From Coptis chinensis (lineage: Eukaryota > Streptophyta > Magnoliopsida > Ranunculales > Ranunculaceae): a DNA stretch of 64,000 nucleotides. How positions within the stretch are numbered: position 1 is the first letter of the stretch; the number at the start of each line of letters is the position of its first letter. Of the stretch, positions 11,435 through 23,329 are shown one piece after another. A model generated the notes under the pieces. It was not told the origin of the DNA. It ran no database searches and saw nothing but the letters and a program-made list of their open reading frames with translations. Both the position numbers and the translations under genes were made by a program. The stretch covers positions 53,957,001-54,021,000 of the forward strand of contig CM027380.1 in the NCBI GenBank assembly GCA_015680905.1, given 5' to 3'.

Positions 11435-11518
11435 TCTCGATTACTTGAGAAACCAAACCACTTTCACACTAATCATTAGCAAAAAACCAAACCAGAAAGA
11501 TTCTCAAGCCCACGAAGC

Positions 11519-12905
11519 ATGGCAAGCCTCGAAGCTCAATTCAACTCTTTAGCCGGCCAGCTAGGAACCATGAACGAACAAATTGCACAACTCAGGCAAG
11601 AAAACGTCACCTTACGTGCACAAGTAGATACACAAAGCCCACTACGCCCGACGGCGGCGTTATCAACGTCGGTCAACAAATCACCGAGCTAAATCAAAGG
11701 CTCGACAAGAATGCGGTCAAGAAAGATTCCACTCAAATAGTGCAGAAAAATGTGAAAACCTATCGCCTCTCCATTTTGCTGCGAAGTCCTTCACAAGGTC
11801 TCACCTCCGGACTTTGTCCAACCACGTTTTCCATCAGATGACGGTCGTACATGCCGGGCCAAAGATATAGCACGATATGCTCAAAGCCTTGGCGCTTATA
11901 CTGGCCCGAGTTCGACCATCTACGATGCGGTGCTCTTTCCGCCAAGCTTGAAGGGCGGCCCACTGATTGGTTTTTCTCCCTCGAACGGACTCCATAAGAA
12001 GCTTCAGCGGCTTACCGACACGCTCGCAAAAAGACATACAAATGACGCAAAGAGGGGTGACCTCAATTCACTCTTCCAACTCACTCTGGGCAGGGAGGAA
12101 ACCTACAGCTCCTTCTTAAGCCGGTTCAAAACCGAACTCTTGGACATGGAAAGCGGACTCAAGGAATCATTTGCCGCAGTGGCTTTCACAACCGCCGCTC
12201 CGTGAAGACCGACCTAACTGTGTCGCTTTTGAAAGACCAACCCGAACGCTATCGATGCAGACGCCGAGTGGATAAATACATCAAACTGCAAGAAGCTTTG
12301 CTAAAGCAGAAACGAAGAAGAAGAAGCCGCAGAAGAGGGAGAGGTTTACGAAGTAGCAACATCCTCTAGGAAGCGACCCCGACAACAAGGGCAGCCGTCC
12401 AGACCAAAACCAAGAAACGATCGAATTCGCCACGCTCACCAGATCTCCCAGTTACATACTAGAAAAGATCAAGCGTCGCATTCTACGCACTGAGATAAGA
12501 TTAACCGGCCAGTCGCCTGCGGACCAGTGCCTATCAAGGCTTTCCACCGCGCCAATTGCCCGAGACCGACGTGATCCGGGGGCTCAAGCATTACTTTACA
12601 AGATCCTGGTCGGCCGCCACATCAAGCAAGATTACACTAGTATACCCGACGGCGCTGCGCCACAAGCCGATGGCGCCCGAACACGGCGAGGTCCCCACCA
12701 CGGCGAAGCCATCGAGGCCTCAAAGCCGCCCTCACAGCGGCAGGACGTTCCAGAACGTTTATCAGGATCGCCGCCAACCATCGAGAGGTCGCGACCAAGA
12801 CGAACCATCCACACGATCACCATCCAAGATGATTCCGCCTCAAGTTCACGGAAAAAAGAAGGCGCCAGAGGTGCCCTCCATGAAGTATACAATTTCTCCT
12901 CACGA
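11519..12905 (+). pseudogene. gag of the Tat element, frameshifted
   Basis: The ATG at 11519 opens MASLEAQFNSLAGQLGTM and a Gln/Glu-rich stretch likely to form a coiled coil, the usual Tat gag N-terminus. A frameshift near 11670 continues as ITELNQRLDKNAVKK. The retrotransposon gag core appears at about 11800-12205, with VLFPPSLKGGPL, LTDTLAKRH, SLFQLTLGREETYSSFLSRF, the helical capsid region of gypsy Gag. Past 12205 the frame breaks repeatedly and the arginine-rich nucleocapsid part (12290-12360) and a CP-like knuckle remnant near 12555 are hard to read. Gag would form the virus-like particle. Confidence 0.85.
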
Positions 12906-13480
12906 GTGCCGCGTACAATAATTCAGTATGAGCGGGGAGACATCACCTTTCCGAGGCCGACCTCAACAAGGTCCGCCTCCCACATAACGATCTCTCGTGG
13001 TCCACGCCAAAATCGTGATCGGACCGCTAAGCGAAGTTCCGATCGACTCGGCGGCTCTTGCGATATTCTGTTTCTACCACACAATCCAAGAGATGAACTT
13101 ACCAAAGTCGGTCTTCATAGACCCCATTGCACCCTCTTCGATTCAACGGCTCCGAGCCAACCTAATAGGAGATATCATCCTCCCGCCTCGGATCCCAGGG
13201 AAGACAAAGTCAGCTTCAACACGCGCTTTAGCGTCCTGGATACCAAGTCGTCCTACAACGCAATTCTAGGACGACGTTGGATACATCAAATGCAGGCCGT
13301 ACCTTCCACGCTACATCAGGTCATCCGTTTTCCCGGCCCGAGGGGAATGATGGAACTTCGAAGCAATCAGCTCGAGGCCCATCATTGTAACCAGATCATC
13401 GCAGCAAGCAAGGTCGCTGAACCTCCCATCACCATCAGCTACGAACCCACAAGTTATACAATGGCTAAAGATTTAGTGGC
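12906..13480 (+). pseudogene. Aspartic protease region of the Tat element
   Basis: Two competing frames cover 12906-13260. Frame one contains SCDILF, the position after the catalytic DSGGS/DTGSS motif (here eroded), and frame two contains LIGDIILPP. They join in the conserved tail SSYNAILGRRWIHQMQAVPS and TLHQVIRFPGPRGMMELR, the strongest signature of the Tat-type retropepsin. The enzyme would cut the Gag-Pol polyprotein. At least two frameshifts are needed, so it is inactive. Confidence 0.85.
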
Positions 13481-13895
13481 TGAGGTGAGAGCGAGCGCAC
13501 AAAAACAGAACGCTGGGGGATCCAACAAGAGTTTCCACTCAGCAGCCCCGATCTCGACCACTACCAAAGCAAAAGAAAGCGCACAACGGAAACGAATCAT
13601 GGAGGTCAGCCCATTGGAAAGCATCATTAACAAGCAAAGTCTCGTGACACCACCACCACCTCCCTTCCAACTGAAGAAAAGGCGCTGCCTCTCCCCCGTT
13701 GTCACGCGCCCAACAAAAATCCACGTCGACGACATTCGTTGTCGTGAACCACGAAGGGCGCCCAGTTCCTCTGACGACTACAGCCAACCAGCGCACTAGC
13801 ACAGACTCTACAAAGAACAATCCTCGAGAGCGAAGCAGAACGCATGCAGCCAAGTAACCACTCAAGACAAGCAAGCAAGTGAACGGGAACCAAGA
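13481..13895 (+). other. Protease-RT linker of the Tat element
   Basis: A low-complexity, basic and proline-rich stretch (TPPPPPFQLKKRR near 13650-13680) in the polyprotein frame. The minus-strand frames at 13454-14037 are shadows of it. Confidence 0.5.
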
Positions 13896-13899
13896 CGAC

Positions 13900-15320
13900 C
13901 CTAAACTCGTCTATGTGGGAGCCAACCTCGACCCCACACTTAAGGCTCAACTTGTAAAGTTTCGGTCCATGAATAAAGATGTGTTCGCTTGGTCGTGATA
14001 TTGATGTGCCCGGTATAGACCTAGTGTCGCATGCCACCGTTAAACGCCAACCCCGGTGCCAAACTACCGTTCAACAACGCCCTAGACGATTGTCACTACG
14101 CTTTCAAAAAGCAATCAACGGCGAGGTAGATAAGCTCAAACAAGTCGGTTTCATCCGCAAGGTCGACTACCAGAGTGGATCGCCAAACATAGTGGCGGTC
14201 CCGAAGAAGAATGGCATAAATCCGTTTGTGCGTCGACTTCACCAACGCCAATCAAGAAACTCCAAAAGACGCCTTCCCTTACCAAGAATCGACCCGGCTA
14301 GTCGACCCGGACTTGTGGGCACGAGCTGCTATCATTCATGGACGCGTATAGTGGGTACAATCAGATACCACTAGCTGAAGAAGATCAGGAGAAGACATCA
14401 TTCATCACCGAACAAGGAACTTACTGTTACAACGTTCTCCCATTCGGACTAAAGAACGCGGGAGCGACCTATCAGCGGCTAGTAACTAACATGTTCCAGG
14501 ACATGTTAGGTGATACCATGGAGGTCTACATTGACGATATGGTTGTCAAAAGCAAAAAAAGCCCGACCACCTCACCCACCTCGAAAGCAAGCGTTCTCCG
14601 GACTAATGATTTAACCGGAATGAAACCGAACCCGTGAGAAGAAAAGCGCCCTCCGAAAATTTCTCGGATACCGGTCTCGCGAACGAGGTATCGGGAAGCA
14701 AATCCAGACCAAATTCGGGCGTTCATCGACATGCCCGACCCTCAAACAAAGAAACAGATAAAAGTTGTCGTGTATGGTTTGCACTCAACCGATTCATATC
14801 CAGAGCATCAGACAAGTGCCGACCATTCTTACAAATACTCAAGAAAGGCGAGCAATTCTCATGGAACGATCAATGCCACCAAGCATTCGCCACCCTCAAA
14901 GAGTACCTCACAACACCTCCCGTCCTCGCGAAACCAACCGACGGAGAAACTCTGGGGCTCTATCTGGCGGTATCCGATTTCGCCATCAGTTCGGTCCTGT
15001 TCAAGGACGAACACAATTCAGAAAGGCCGATCTACTTCACAAGCAAGACACTCACTCCAGCCGAGAAGAACTACTCTTATATAGAAAGAGCGGTCCTTGC
15101 TTTGTTATACTCGGCAAGAAAATTCGACCAGATTTCCGTGCTCATCCAATCAAAGTGCTGAGCGATCTCCCTTTGAAGAGGATTCTTCACAAAGACAACA
15201 AGACTACCAGGATGGCAATATGGGCAGAAGAGCTGGGCGAACACCATATGGACTTCGTCCCGCGCATATCACGGAAGGGTCAGGTCGTTGCAGACTTCCT
15301 AGCAGATTTCCCAGTTGACG
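13900..15320 (+). pseudogene. Reverse transcriptase and RNase H of the Tat element
   Basis: It begins with FRSMNKDVFAWS, then KAINGEVDKLKQVGFIRKV, GSPNIVAVPKKNG, FMDAYSGYNQIPLAEED, NVLPFGLKNAGATYQRLV and the active-site box MEVYIDDMVVKSK. The tether/RNase H part reads FSWNDQCHQAFATLKEYL, PVLAKPTDGETLGLYLAVS, RPIYFTSKTLTPAEKNYS and VLYSDLPL..-like remnants, ending EHHMDFVPRISRKGQVVAD and FLADFP. Frameshifts occur near 14215, 14575, 14640-14740 and 15150. RT/RNase H would turn genomic RNA into DNA. The first RNase H is of the degenerate tether type, followed by a second one. Confidence 0.92.
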
Positions 15321-15374
15321 ACCCTAATTGGGAGGCCGAAACAGAGGTCGCACCCAAGAAAGGGAACACGCAAA

Positions 15375-15765
15375 ACAACCGGTCCTCTACGCCGATGGTT
15401 CCAAAGAACCCCGAGGCGGTGGTATGGGAATCGTCTTAGTCTCCCCCGAGGGAGCTATGGTAGAGAAGGCAGTTCGGATAGACTTCGCAACGTCAAACAA
15501 CGGCGAAAGTAAAGCACTAATAATGGGAGATATACGCATCCGGTGGGAGTAAAGGAGATCCAAATCTTTAGTGACTCGCAGAATCGGTCGTTCGCCAAAG
15601 TTGCAAAAAGAGTACACTACCGGCGAAGGTAACCTCTCTAAATACCTTGGTTGTTAACAATTTGCTTCCGGCCATTTAGCAGAGCGCCGATACACCATTT
15701 TTTGTTGTGGAGAACCGCCACGCAGATAGCTTGGCATATCTAGCCACCTGGATACCCAACCGCGG
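15375..15765 (+). pseudogene. Second, archaeal-type RNase H (aRNH) of the Tat element
   Basis: VLYADGSKEPRGGGMGIVL and SPEGAMVEKAVRIDF followed by NNGESKALI match the start of the RVT_3-type RNase H, with the first catalytic Asp in YADGS. The C-terminal motif NRHADSLAYLAT is at about 15715-15750 in another frame. The middle is frame-broken. A dual RNase H is a hallmark of the Tat clade and of no other plant Ty3/gypsy group, so this fragment decides the lineage. Confidence 0.85.
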
Positions 15766-15889
15766 TCCCTCGACATTAACCGATTATCGGCGAAGTAGAC
15801 CGACACGCTACCATCAAGCGGACCAAGTCTTGACAATTAGCGACCGGTCCCCTCTCTCAAGATCGACGAGTCACCATGGATGCAGCCTA

Positions 15890-17086
15890 TTATATACAAG
15901 ATATCCAAGAGCACACCCGCAGGAGCGCACCAAGGCCAAGAAGGTTCCACACCAAGCACGTAGCTATTGTTTGGTGAACGACAAATTATTCCGCAAATCC
16001 GCAGGCGGACCTCATCTGAGATGTATCAGCCCAGAGCAAGGCCAGCTAATTTTTGCTGAAATTCACGGCGAGAATCACGGCAACCATCTTTGGAGGTCGG
16101 TCACTAGCCCACAAAGCGATCTCCCAAGGGTACTTCCGCCTGCGCAGATCGATGCTAAAGCGTATGTCCTCAAATGTATCAAATGCCAAACATTTGGTCA
16201 CAACATTATGCAACCAGCTCGCGAACTGATTAACATTGCGAGTCCTTGGCCGTTCCACATGTGGGGCATGGACATTATGGGACCATTCATCCCTCAGAAG
16301 AGCACCGGCTTCCGCTTTGTCCTAGCTGCCACAGACTACTTCACTAAGTGGGTTGAAGCAATTCCGTTAGCACACGTCAAAGAATCACATGTCAGAAATT
16401 TCATTTGGACTCATCTCATCGGTTCGGCCGGCCTACCATATACTGGTGATGGATAATGGTAGTTCAAGGGCAAAACAGTCAAAGAGTTTCTGGCCAAATG
16501 GAAGATCGTTCATGCATTCTCTACACCACAGTACGCTCAAAGCAATGGACAAGCAGAGGCCAGCAATAAGGCCATTCTGGAGAATTTGAAAAAGAAAATT
16601 GAAAAGAACAAAAGCCAGTGGCCCAATCAGCTGGAGAACATACTCTGGGCTCATCGCACTACAGCTCGCTCAAGCACCGGCGAGTCACCATTCTCCCTAT
16701 GCTATGGCACAGAAGCCGTCATACCCACCGAGCTGACAATCACGACAACCCGATCTGAACTTGTCGAAACAGGCCTTAATGACTCAGTTCTAGCTCGAGA
16801 GATCGACCTTCTCGAGGAACGGCGTGACCTAGCAGCCGTCCGAGTGGCAGCCTACCAACAGGTCCTCAAGAGATCTTACAACAAACGAGTACATCCACGA
16901 TCTTTTCAGCCAGGGGATCTCGTGTTGAAGAAAACTCAAGACGACGCTAAACTAGCACCAACATGGGAAGGCCCTTACATCGTGGAACGTGTCGTTGGCA
17001 ATGGCGCGTATTGGATTAAAACCCAAGAGGGAAAGATGCTGCCACGACCTTGGAACACATACTTGTTAAAGCAATTTTTCCAATAG
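15890..17086 (+). pseudogene. Integrase of the Tat element
   Basis: The HHCC zinc region is seen as IHGENHGNH and CIKCQTFGH. The catalytic core has WGMDIMGPF, ATDYFTKWVEAIPL, a second Asp in the frame-broken segment near 16445, and YAQSNGQAEASNKAILENL with the Glu. The C-terminal part contains SFQPGDLVLKK, GPYIVERVVGNGAYWI and ends WNTYLLKQFF at a TAG (17084-17086). Frameshifts lie near 16100, 16445 and 16570. The last 500 bases are open and best preserved. Integrase joins the cDNA to the host chromosome, producing the 5-bp duplication seen here. Confidence 0.93.
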
Positions 17087-17217
17087 TTGTATTACGCATT
17101 GTAATTCCTGTTCCCAGGCACAACAAAGTTCAAATGAAAGAAAATCAAGAAGGTATCATAAATGGCGGGTCTACTCACATCTCCAAACCACACCTCCCAC
17201 AGAGCAAGCTTCAGGGG

Positions 17218-17885
17218 CTAAACACGCGCAGGACGCTCTCAGGAGCTTACAGGCCTATCGCCTCTCCGAATCTCGCTAAGTTGGGGGCATATACTTTTCG
17301 AATATGAACGCCGAGAGGCGAGGCAGCATCGGGGGCTAAACCATAGCTCATGCGGGGGCGCTCTCCCGGGGAGCTTACAGGCTCATCGCCTCTCCGAGTC
17401 TCGCTAAGTTGAGGACCTATACTTCTAGGATCAATCAAGCTAAGAGAACGCTCAGAGCGTAACGGGGGGGCTAAACATCGCCATACGCGCGGGGCGCCTC
17501 GGGGGGAGCTTTATTGGGCTCATCGCCTCTGAGTCTCGCTAAGTTGAGGACCTATACTTCTAGGATCAACTAAAAGCGAAGCGGTGAACGCGAGAGAGCG
17601 TAACGGGGGCTAAACACACGCTCATACGCCGCGGGGGGCCTCGGGGAGCTTACAGGCCTATCGCCTCTCCGAATCTCGCTAAGTTGGGGGCATATACTTT
17701 TCGAATCAACTAAGCGAGAACGCCTCAGAGCGTAACGCCCTCGGGGGGCTAAACACGCCATCACGCCGCGGGGATTTCTCGGGGAGCTCATAGGCTCATC
17801 GCCTCTCCGAGTCTCCCTAAGCTGGGGGCATCCACTTTTTCGACTCAACTAAGCGAGAACGCTCCCAGTGAGCACCATAGCCCAC
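17218..17885 (+). repeat. GC-rich tandem repeat in the Tat 3' region, about 5 copies of 118-139 bp
   Basis: Units start at CTAAA near 17218, 17336, 17471, 17610 and 17749 and share ATCGCCTCTCCGA, TCTCGCTAAGTTG and a TATACTT(TTC/CTAG) phrase plus G runs. Spacings are 118, 135, 139 and 139 bp. Tandem arrays after integrase are common in Tat elements. The minus-strand frames across it are repeat-driven. Confidence 0.9.
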
Positions 17886-19999
17886 GAACTTACAGGGGCA
17901 AAGCCCCCTTTTTTTCGTCCTAAACGATCAAACGCTCACACAGCGTATTCCCATACATTATCAGAGCAGCACAACAGGTAGCAAGAATACATTTCAGAAC
18001 CAAAATACGTACGCAGAATCAAAGCGGTGAACAAATCAAACCAAAACATATACAAGATTAATCCGATCGAAGCACCGACTGGCCGGGTCTACCGGAAAAT
18101 CCAGGTCGGCTACCGAATCGCAAATACCAAAGGGAGCGAACTGCCACTTAAGTGGAAACCAGTTCTCCAAAAATCAAAAGAAGCGAACTGCTCGGGCAAG
18201 CCCGAAAATGCAGCTCTAATGTTTAACCCTCATAGGGGCCGCGTAAAACACACGATCAAAACAGACAAATCAAAAAACGTATCCTCACCAATAAACAAAA
18301 TCAGCATCACGGAGCGACCACATGTTTATCCTCAGGAACAGCGCTGGTTGAGGGAACATATCTGGCAGCTCGCAGAACAACACGCATACCGGCCTCTTGA
18401 GGCACCATCCGCTTCTTCCGGTGACAATATTTCATACTCACTCTGATACGCTGGTATCTGGCGTTACGAAAGCAACCTTCCGGCATTGTTGGCGTACTTT
18501 CGGTCACCTCAGAAGTGATCTCCATTTGCAAGTCAACAATGACGCAAACCAAGTTTTTCATTTTTCACAAGAATAAAGACGCGACCTTAGCCGACATAGC
18601 TTCTAGCCTTCTCTTTTCGGCTACCGACTCGCAGACATCCTTTCGACTTTCGGGCATCAACATCGAGCAGAAGCGTTGTAACAACGTTCTTCAACTTATC
18701 ATAACCGAAGAAACCAAAGCACGAAAGAGCAATAAAAATCAATCGAAAGAACGATCGAGAAACTAACAAAAGCAGACTACTCGCGGGGACGGCTTCGCCA
18801 TGTCCATGGTCCCCAAGAGTATCCATGTCCGTCGTCCTCGACTCACCGGCTTTGTCCCGTCCAAAGACAATACCCTCGGAAGACTTCATTAAGCTATAGG
18901 CGCAGAGTGGAAGCTGCGGTCGAGAACGCTTCACAAAGACGCTTTTCCCCGACCTCCGGCGTAGAAGAACTTCGCCCCCGTCCCCCAAGCGGAGGGCGAG
19001 AACTCCCACTAGCGGCGTGGCCCCTGCTCCAGTGTCGCCCATCCGCTCGGGCGACCGAGGGAGGCCGTCCTCTCGGTGGGGCGATCGATCACCACACCTC
19101 GGGGGCTCGCCCGACCTCGGGGCCGTTTAGCTTTCTTGGACCCGTTGCTACTGCCTTCCTCTTGCCGGCGGCCGTGCGTGCACATGTGGATGAAATTCCA
19201 TCTCCTCCATCAGCGGAGAGGAGAGCTCTCTCGCCTTCTCCCCACTCCACCAAAAGCGTAATAACGAGCCATATGAGCAGCTAAAGCACAAAAGAGCAAA
19301 ACAGAGGCAATGAGGAAGAGATAACACCTTTACAATGATCAAAAGAGAAACAGAACCACCATACCGAGAAGATGACCACCAAAAGCAAACACGTTCGGTG
19401 GAGGAAGACAAAGAAGAAGCGGGGAAGCCCAAATGCCATCGCTGTCAACAGTTTCTATTTATGCAAAAGAAACGCCTCTTCCCGAGGCAGCTCATTAAGG
19501 CATCGAGGCCAAACGCCAATCGGGTGCAACCATCATTTCATATTTCGTGAACTGTTCATCTCCGCTGACGTGCCAAGCACGCGACCGAAATGGAAGTGAC
19601 CATTGCTCTCAGGGGCCGACTCCGGTCATTACCAATATCGAGTAACGAGGGCGCTTAACACCGACCTCACGCAAAACATAGTTCAAGATTGATACATAAG
19701 TCGACCAACCAAAGGGGCATACAAATCAAAGCGGACATACAAGATGCATAAGGAAGAAAACAACGGATAACAACATGGCATTAATATAAAAAGCAACCGA
19801 AGACCCGATCCGGCCACCAGTCGCCGGATAAGCCGAAGCCGGAGCTGCTGGGTCTACCCAGAAAATCCAGCCCAGCTAAAACATCGCGATCATCAAAGCA
19901 CGGACAAAGAAAAGAGGCGAAGCGCCTGTAACCCGGAAAACAGCTCTATTGTTTTAGGCCAGAGGCCGCTTACAAACGCAAAAACCAGACATTCAACTT
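17886..19999 (+). other. Tat 3' non-coding region, no assigned gene
   Basis: Several short frames exist on both strands, for example 18587-19042 (minus) and 18907-19284 (+), but none resembles a known family. Two similar phrases, near 18070 and 19800 (GGTCTACC..GAAAATCCAG), suggest an old internal duplication. Confidence 0.5.
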
Positions 20000-22313
20000 T
20001 CAAACAACATCTTCAAAGCCTTCAACCAGAGGGACGTCCAGCACTTGGGAACAGTTCGGATCACCAGAAGACGCCAATACTGCTTCAGTTAGCGTCCCTC
20101 CCAGACCGCCAACGACGGGAGGTTGATCCGCAACCACCTCACCAGCAGGAGCAAGAACGACCGCAGAACCAGCACGACCGACCTCGAGCGAGTCGACCTG
20201 TCGATCTATTGCAGGTCCTTGAGCTGGCTCCTCGGGCAGGTCGCCATACCTCGCCTCCAGTTCCTCTATTTCAGCACGGATGGCAAGATAGGCCGCCTTC
20301 GCCTCCATTGCAGTAGCTTTACAACGTGCAGCGAGCGTATTAGCAGCAACAGCCTTCTTCTTCAGATCATCGACCTCATGCCTCAGCCCAGCCGCCTCGT
20401 TCACAGCCGACGTCCTCTCCAGAGACAGTGTAACTAGTTGCGCCTTCAGCGTTTCCAGCTCCACCTTCTCCGATTGAGATATCGCCCGGAGATCGGAGAC
20501 CTCAAGCCTCAAGGCCTCAACCTCCGACTTCTCCATCTCAGCAAACAAGGCAGTTGTCTTCAGTTTCTGATACCCGGCAACCATCTGCAGCAGCTCGCAC
20601 ATATTACCGCAAACAAACGATAAGCAGCGATTGTACAATAAGGGATAACACTGTCGGTAATAACACTTCCACTTACGCAGGCAAATCGCCTTTATCCACC
20701 GCTCTCACATTCGACTCTAGTTCCTTGGAGTCAAGGTCTTTCTCGCACCATCAAGTGTCATCCCTTCTAGCAAGCAAAGCGGCTATGGGTGCGGACTTGT
20801 AGCTGCAGTCCGACCTCTTCACAGAAGCGCTTCTTCCCGTTTACTTCATCAACATACATCAGGTTGCGCTCCCAATTTCGTCCTTGCCAAGACGGACGGC
20901 TCCTTACCGGGTTCCTCGAGCCAACCTTCCCCTTCATCTTGCCTGAGGCATCTCCAACCACCCGGGGTCGAATGACCTCTGGGGCAACCTCCGCGGCATC
21001 CTCAGCTAGAACGCTGAAGTCGGGCATCGGCCCTCGACCTCCGGGTTGCGAGCTGCCCTCCCACCCATTCGCGCACCTCTCACCACCCCGCGGCGATCCG
21101 GGCCACCCTCGCCCAGTCTTAGCAGGTCGGTACTCGGAACATCGGAAGGAACGCCCCTCAACGCCGAAGGGAGCATCCTCCCCGACCCATGCCCGACCGG
21201 ACCGGAGGCCCAAAGACTTCCGGGGTCGCTTCACCCCAAGACGGCCCCGGTTTCTATCCTCCCCGGTCACCAAATCACTTCCACGCTTCCATAATAACGT
21301 CGCACTTTGACGCCTCCTTACCACGAGCCCTACTTTTCTGAGCTTCTCTTCTCTTCCGAACGACAGGTCCTCCACGCTCCTTAAAGAACTCGGCGACCTC
21401 TGGCAACTTGGCGATTTTCTCGTCCCGAGTCAGCCGAGCGAATCTCTCGATCACCGCTCGGTTCGTCTGCTGTGCAGGTCGGGTATCTGTACAAACGACA
21501 AAACAACAAATGTTCGATCAGTACAAAATCAATCGATATCAGCGAAAAACCTAAGAAAGCGTACTGGTACCCACCAGTGAAATCACACGTTTTTTCATCC
21601 CACACCGAACCAGCCGCCGCCGCGGTGAGTTACCGACTAGCAGGAACGGTCTTTTATCCCAAGACTCGTTACTCACTCCATCCAGAACGGGCGACAGAGT
21701 AGCTCGGGTTTGCAAGCTAAAATTGTATGCCCTAGATCGCTTCAAAGTGAAGTGCTCAATAATATCAGCGACTTCGATCTGGTATTCACCGCTGGCGTTC
21801 AACAGGTCGAACACCTTTAACAACCGCCAGGTGTTACCCAATTTAACCGCGACAGGCTTTGCCGCGGCGGGTTCAAAATTGACAAACCAACTTCGAAAAG
21901 GGTATCGTCATGTGGGCCCTCAGCTGCCCCTCACAGACGATCACCCCGTGGTGCGGTGGGACGTACCTATCGCTAAAGACCAGGACGCCTCGGTCAGGCT
22001 CGTGGATCTCCAGACCCTCTACGGTTATACCATATCTTTTCCTCAGATATGGAAACGCCCTGGCGTGTTTATCCAGCCCTAGGGCGGCTTCGCTTTCGAA
22101 GCCGACCTCTCTCGCCGCCCGGTGCCAACGTCAGCAACCACAGAAGCAGATCGAGCATCGCCTTCTTCACTCACAGCCTCAGCCTCATCCCTATCTTCCT
22201 CACCCAGCCTACCAGCTGATTCATCTGTCTCCTCCTCCTCTTCCCAACCAAGGGAAACTTCACGCACTTCGTCTGAACGAGTGTCATCAGAATCCGACAT
22301 TCTTCTCCTCTAA
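20000..22313 (-). pseudogene. Antisense gene of the Tat element (aORF), spliced, with coiled-coil C-terminus
   Basis: Reading right to left, opposite to gag-pol. The start MSDSDDTRSDEVREVS (22300) opens a Glu/Asp-rich N-terminus. The region 22080-21600 holds the putative gypsy-type transposon domain (PF04195-like), seen as VIVCEGQLRAHMTIPFSKL and VADIIEHFTLKRSRAYNFS. An intron at 21574-21487 joins ...CDFT to DTRPAQQTNRAVIERFARL in phase. A basic Gly/Arg-rich middle follows, then a 20000-20638 coiled coil with heptad-like Leu/Ala/Glu spacing (LETLKAQLVTLSLERTSA). A strong donor GTAAGT at 20676 suggests another intron. Stops and shifts interrupt the first domain. The function of such antisense genes in Tat elements is unknown. 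Confidence 0.75.
21487..21574 (-). other. Predicted GT-AG intron in the Tat antisense gene
   Basis: Minus-strand donor CACTG/GTGGGTACC and acceptor TTTGTACAG/ATACCCGAC bound an 88-nt AT-richer segment. Removing it joins ACT G with AT ACC, giving T-D-T-R in one long open frame (phase 1). The downstream frame then stays open for more than 60 codons. Confidence 0.7.
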
Positions 22314-22793
22314 ACTTAACAAACCTAGCTACTGGTATCTAACAGAGCACCCTAACTACTCTAGCACAGAAGCTTAACACTAAACAAGGGAAACGGGTTC
22401 AAAAATGGCAGAAAACTAACCTGAGGGTTGATGCGCTAATGAAGTTCTCTCTACCAAACGAAGTAGCCAAATGAAGCCTCAGTCAAGCAAGTAAGATTTT
22501 TGAACAACCGCCTCCAATTTCAAGGCATTATGATTACACCGTGAGCCCCTAGCCCCCACGACTTCCAAGTAAGCGTCTTGTCTTTTCACATCCCGAAAAA
22601 GCGGGCTTCACGTTTCCTTTGCTGCAAATCGCTTTCGGATCATCGCACGCACCGCACGCGCGTCCTGCGATCACACTAACCAACTCACGCGGTTAGCACT
22701 AGCTGTTCTACACTGATCGTGGCCGATCCCCAACTATCACATAGTACGCGCGTGCCACCGTTCTCTCTCAGCAGGTCGTTTTCACAACCTACT

Positions 22794-22802
22794 AAGAGGG
22801 GG
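22794..22802 (+). promoter_or_regulatory. Polypurine tract of the Tat element
   Basis: AAGAGGGGG three bases before the 3' LTR start (22806) is the expected plus-strand primer. Confidence 0.8.
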
Positions 22803-22805
22803 CTG

Positions 22806-23329
22806 TGTAGGGGAGTGATATTCTCTATACAAAGACGCTTTTAGCATAGTGGAACTAAGGCACCGACTGTGATGATATCGGTCGCATCCACGAGCCAACA
22901 ACGGCGCCACAAGACGGATCGCATCATCACGCGAACTACATCAGCGGTGACACATACTCCCTATCCATAAGCAATCATGACTGACGGAGTACTTGCACTA
23001 ATCCCGATCACATCGATCCACGACGCAAGCTACTTGCTCTCGGTATCCTCCTCATCATCACAGCAGACCTATGTAGATATTTCTCACACGCTCCCATGAT
23101 CCACACCCCACGTTGGTGATATCCTCTACACGTGGAGGGTGAGGATACACTCCGAATCTCTATAAATACCACTCCTATGAACTACGCCAGACCTGATTCT
23201 ACTCTGAGCCCAGCCCCCAGAGCAAGATACGTAGGCAGTTCGCTCCAAAAGCCGAACTCGGTCTCACCTATCCATTCATACCAGTCCCCAGAGACTGTTT
23301 GTAAGGGAATATCATATCACACCTTTACA
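22806..23329 (+). repeat. 3' LTR of the Tat element
   Basis: 524 bp, same ends as the 5' LTR (TGTAGGGGAG...CCTTTACA), TATAAATA at 23161-23168. The length difference of 11 bp comes from scattered small indels. It is followed directly by the TSD copy TTGGT at 23330-23334. Confidence 0.95.

Larger units (their letters stand above)
10906..23329 (+). mobile_element. Ty3/gypsy LTR retrotransposon, Tat lineage, 12.4 kb, coding-defective
   Basis: Complete structure: LTRs of 513 and 524 bp starting TGTAGGGGAG and ending CCTTTACA, primer site, gag, protease, RT, RNase H, a second RNase H, integrase, a long 3' non-coding region, polypurine tract and 5-bp TSD TTGGT. The extra archaeal-type RNase H (about 15380-15760) and the antisense gene in the 3' region are features of the Tat/Ogre/Retand group within Ty3/gypsy. 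The element is much more GC-rich than its surroundings. Every domain carries frameshifts, so it cannot encode a working polyprotein. It interrupts an F-box pseudogene whose frame resumes on both sides. Confidence 0.95.

Noticed and set aside
13454..14037. Minus-strand frames across the Tat polyprotein linker
   Set aside because: Shadows of the GC-rich + strand coding region with no family resemblance.
22122..22313. Ser-rich + strand frame in the Tat element
   Set aside because: Complement of the acidic N-terminus of the antisense gene; no independent support.
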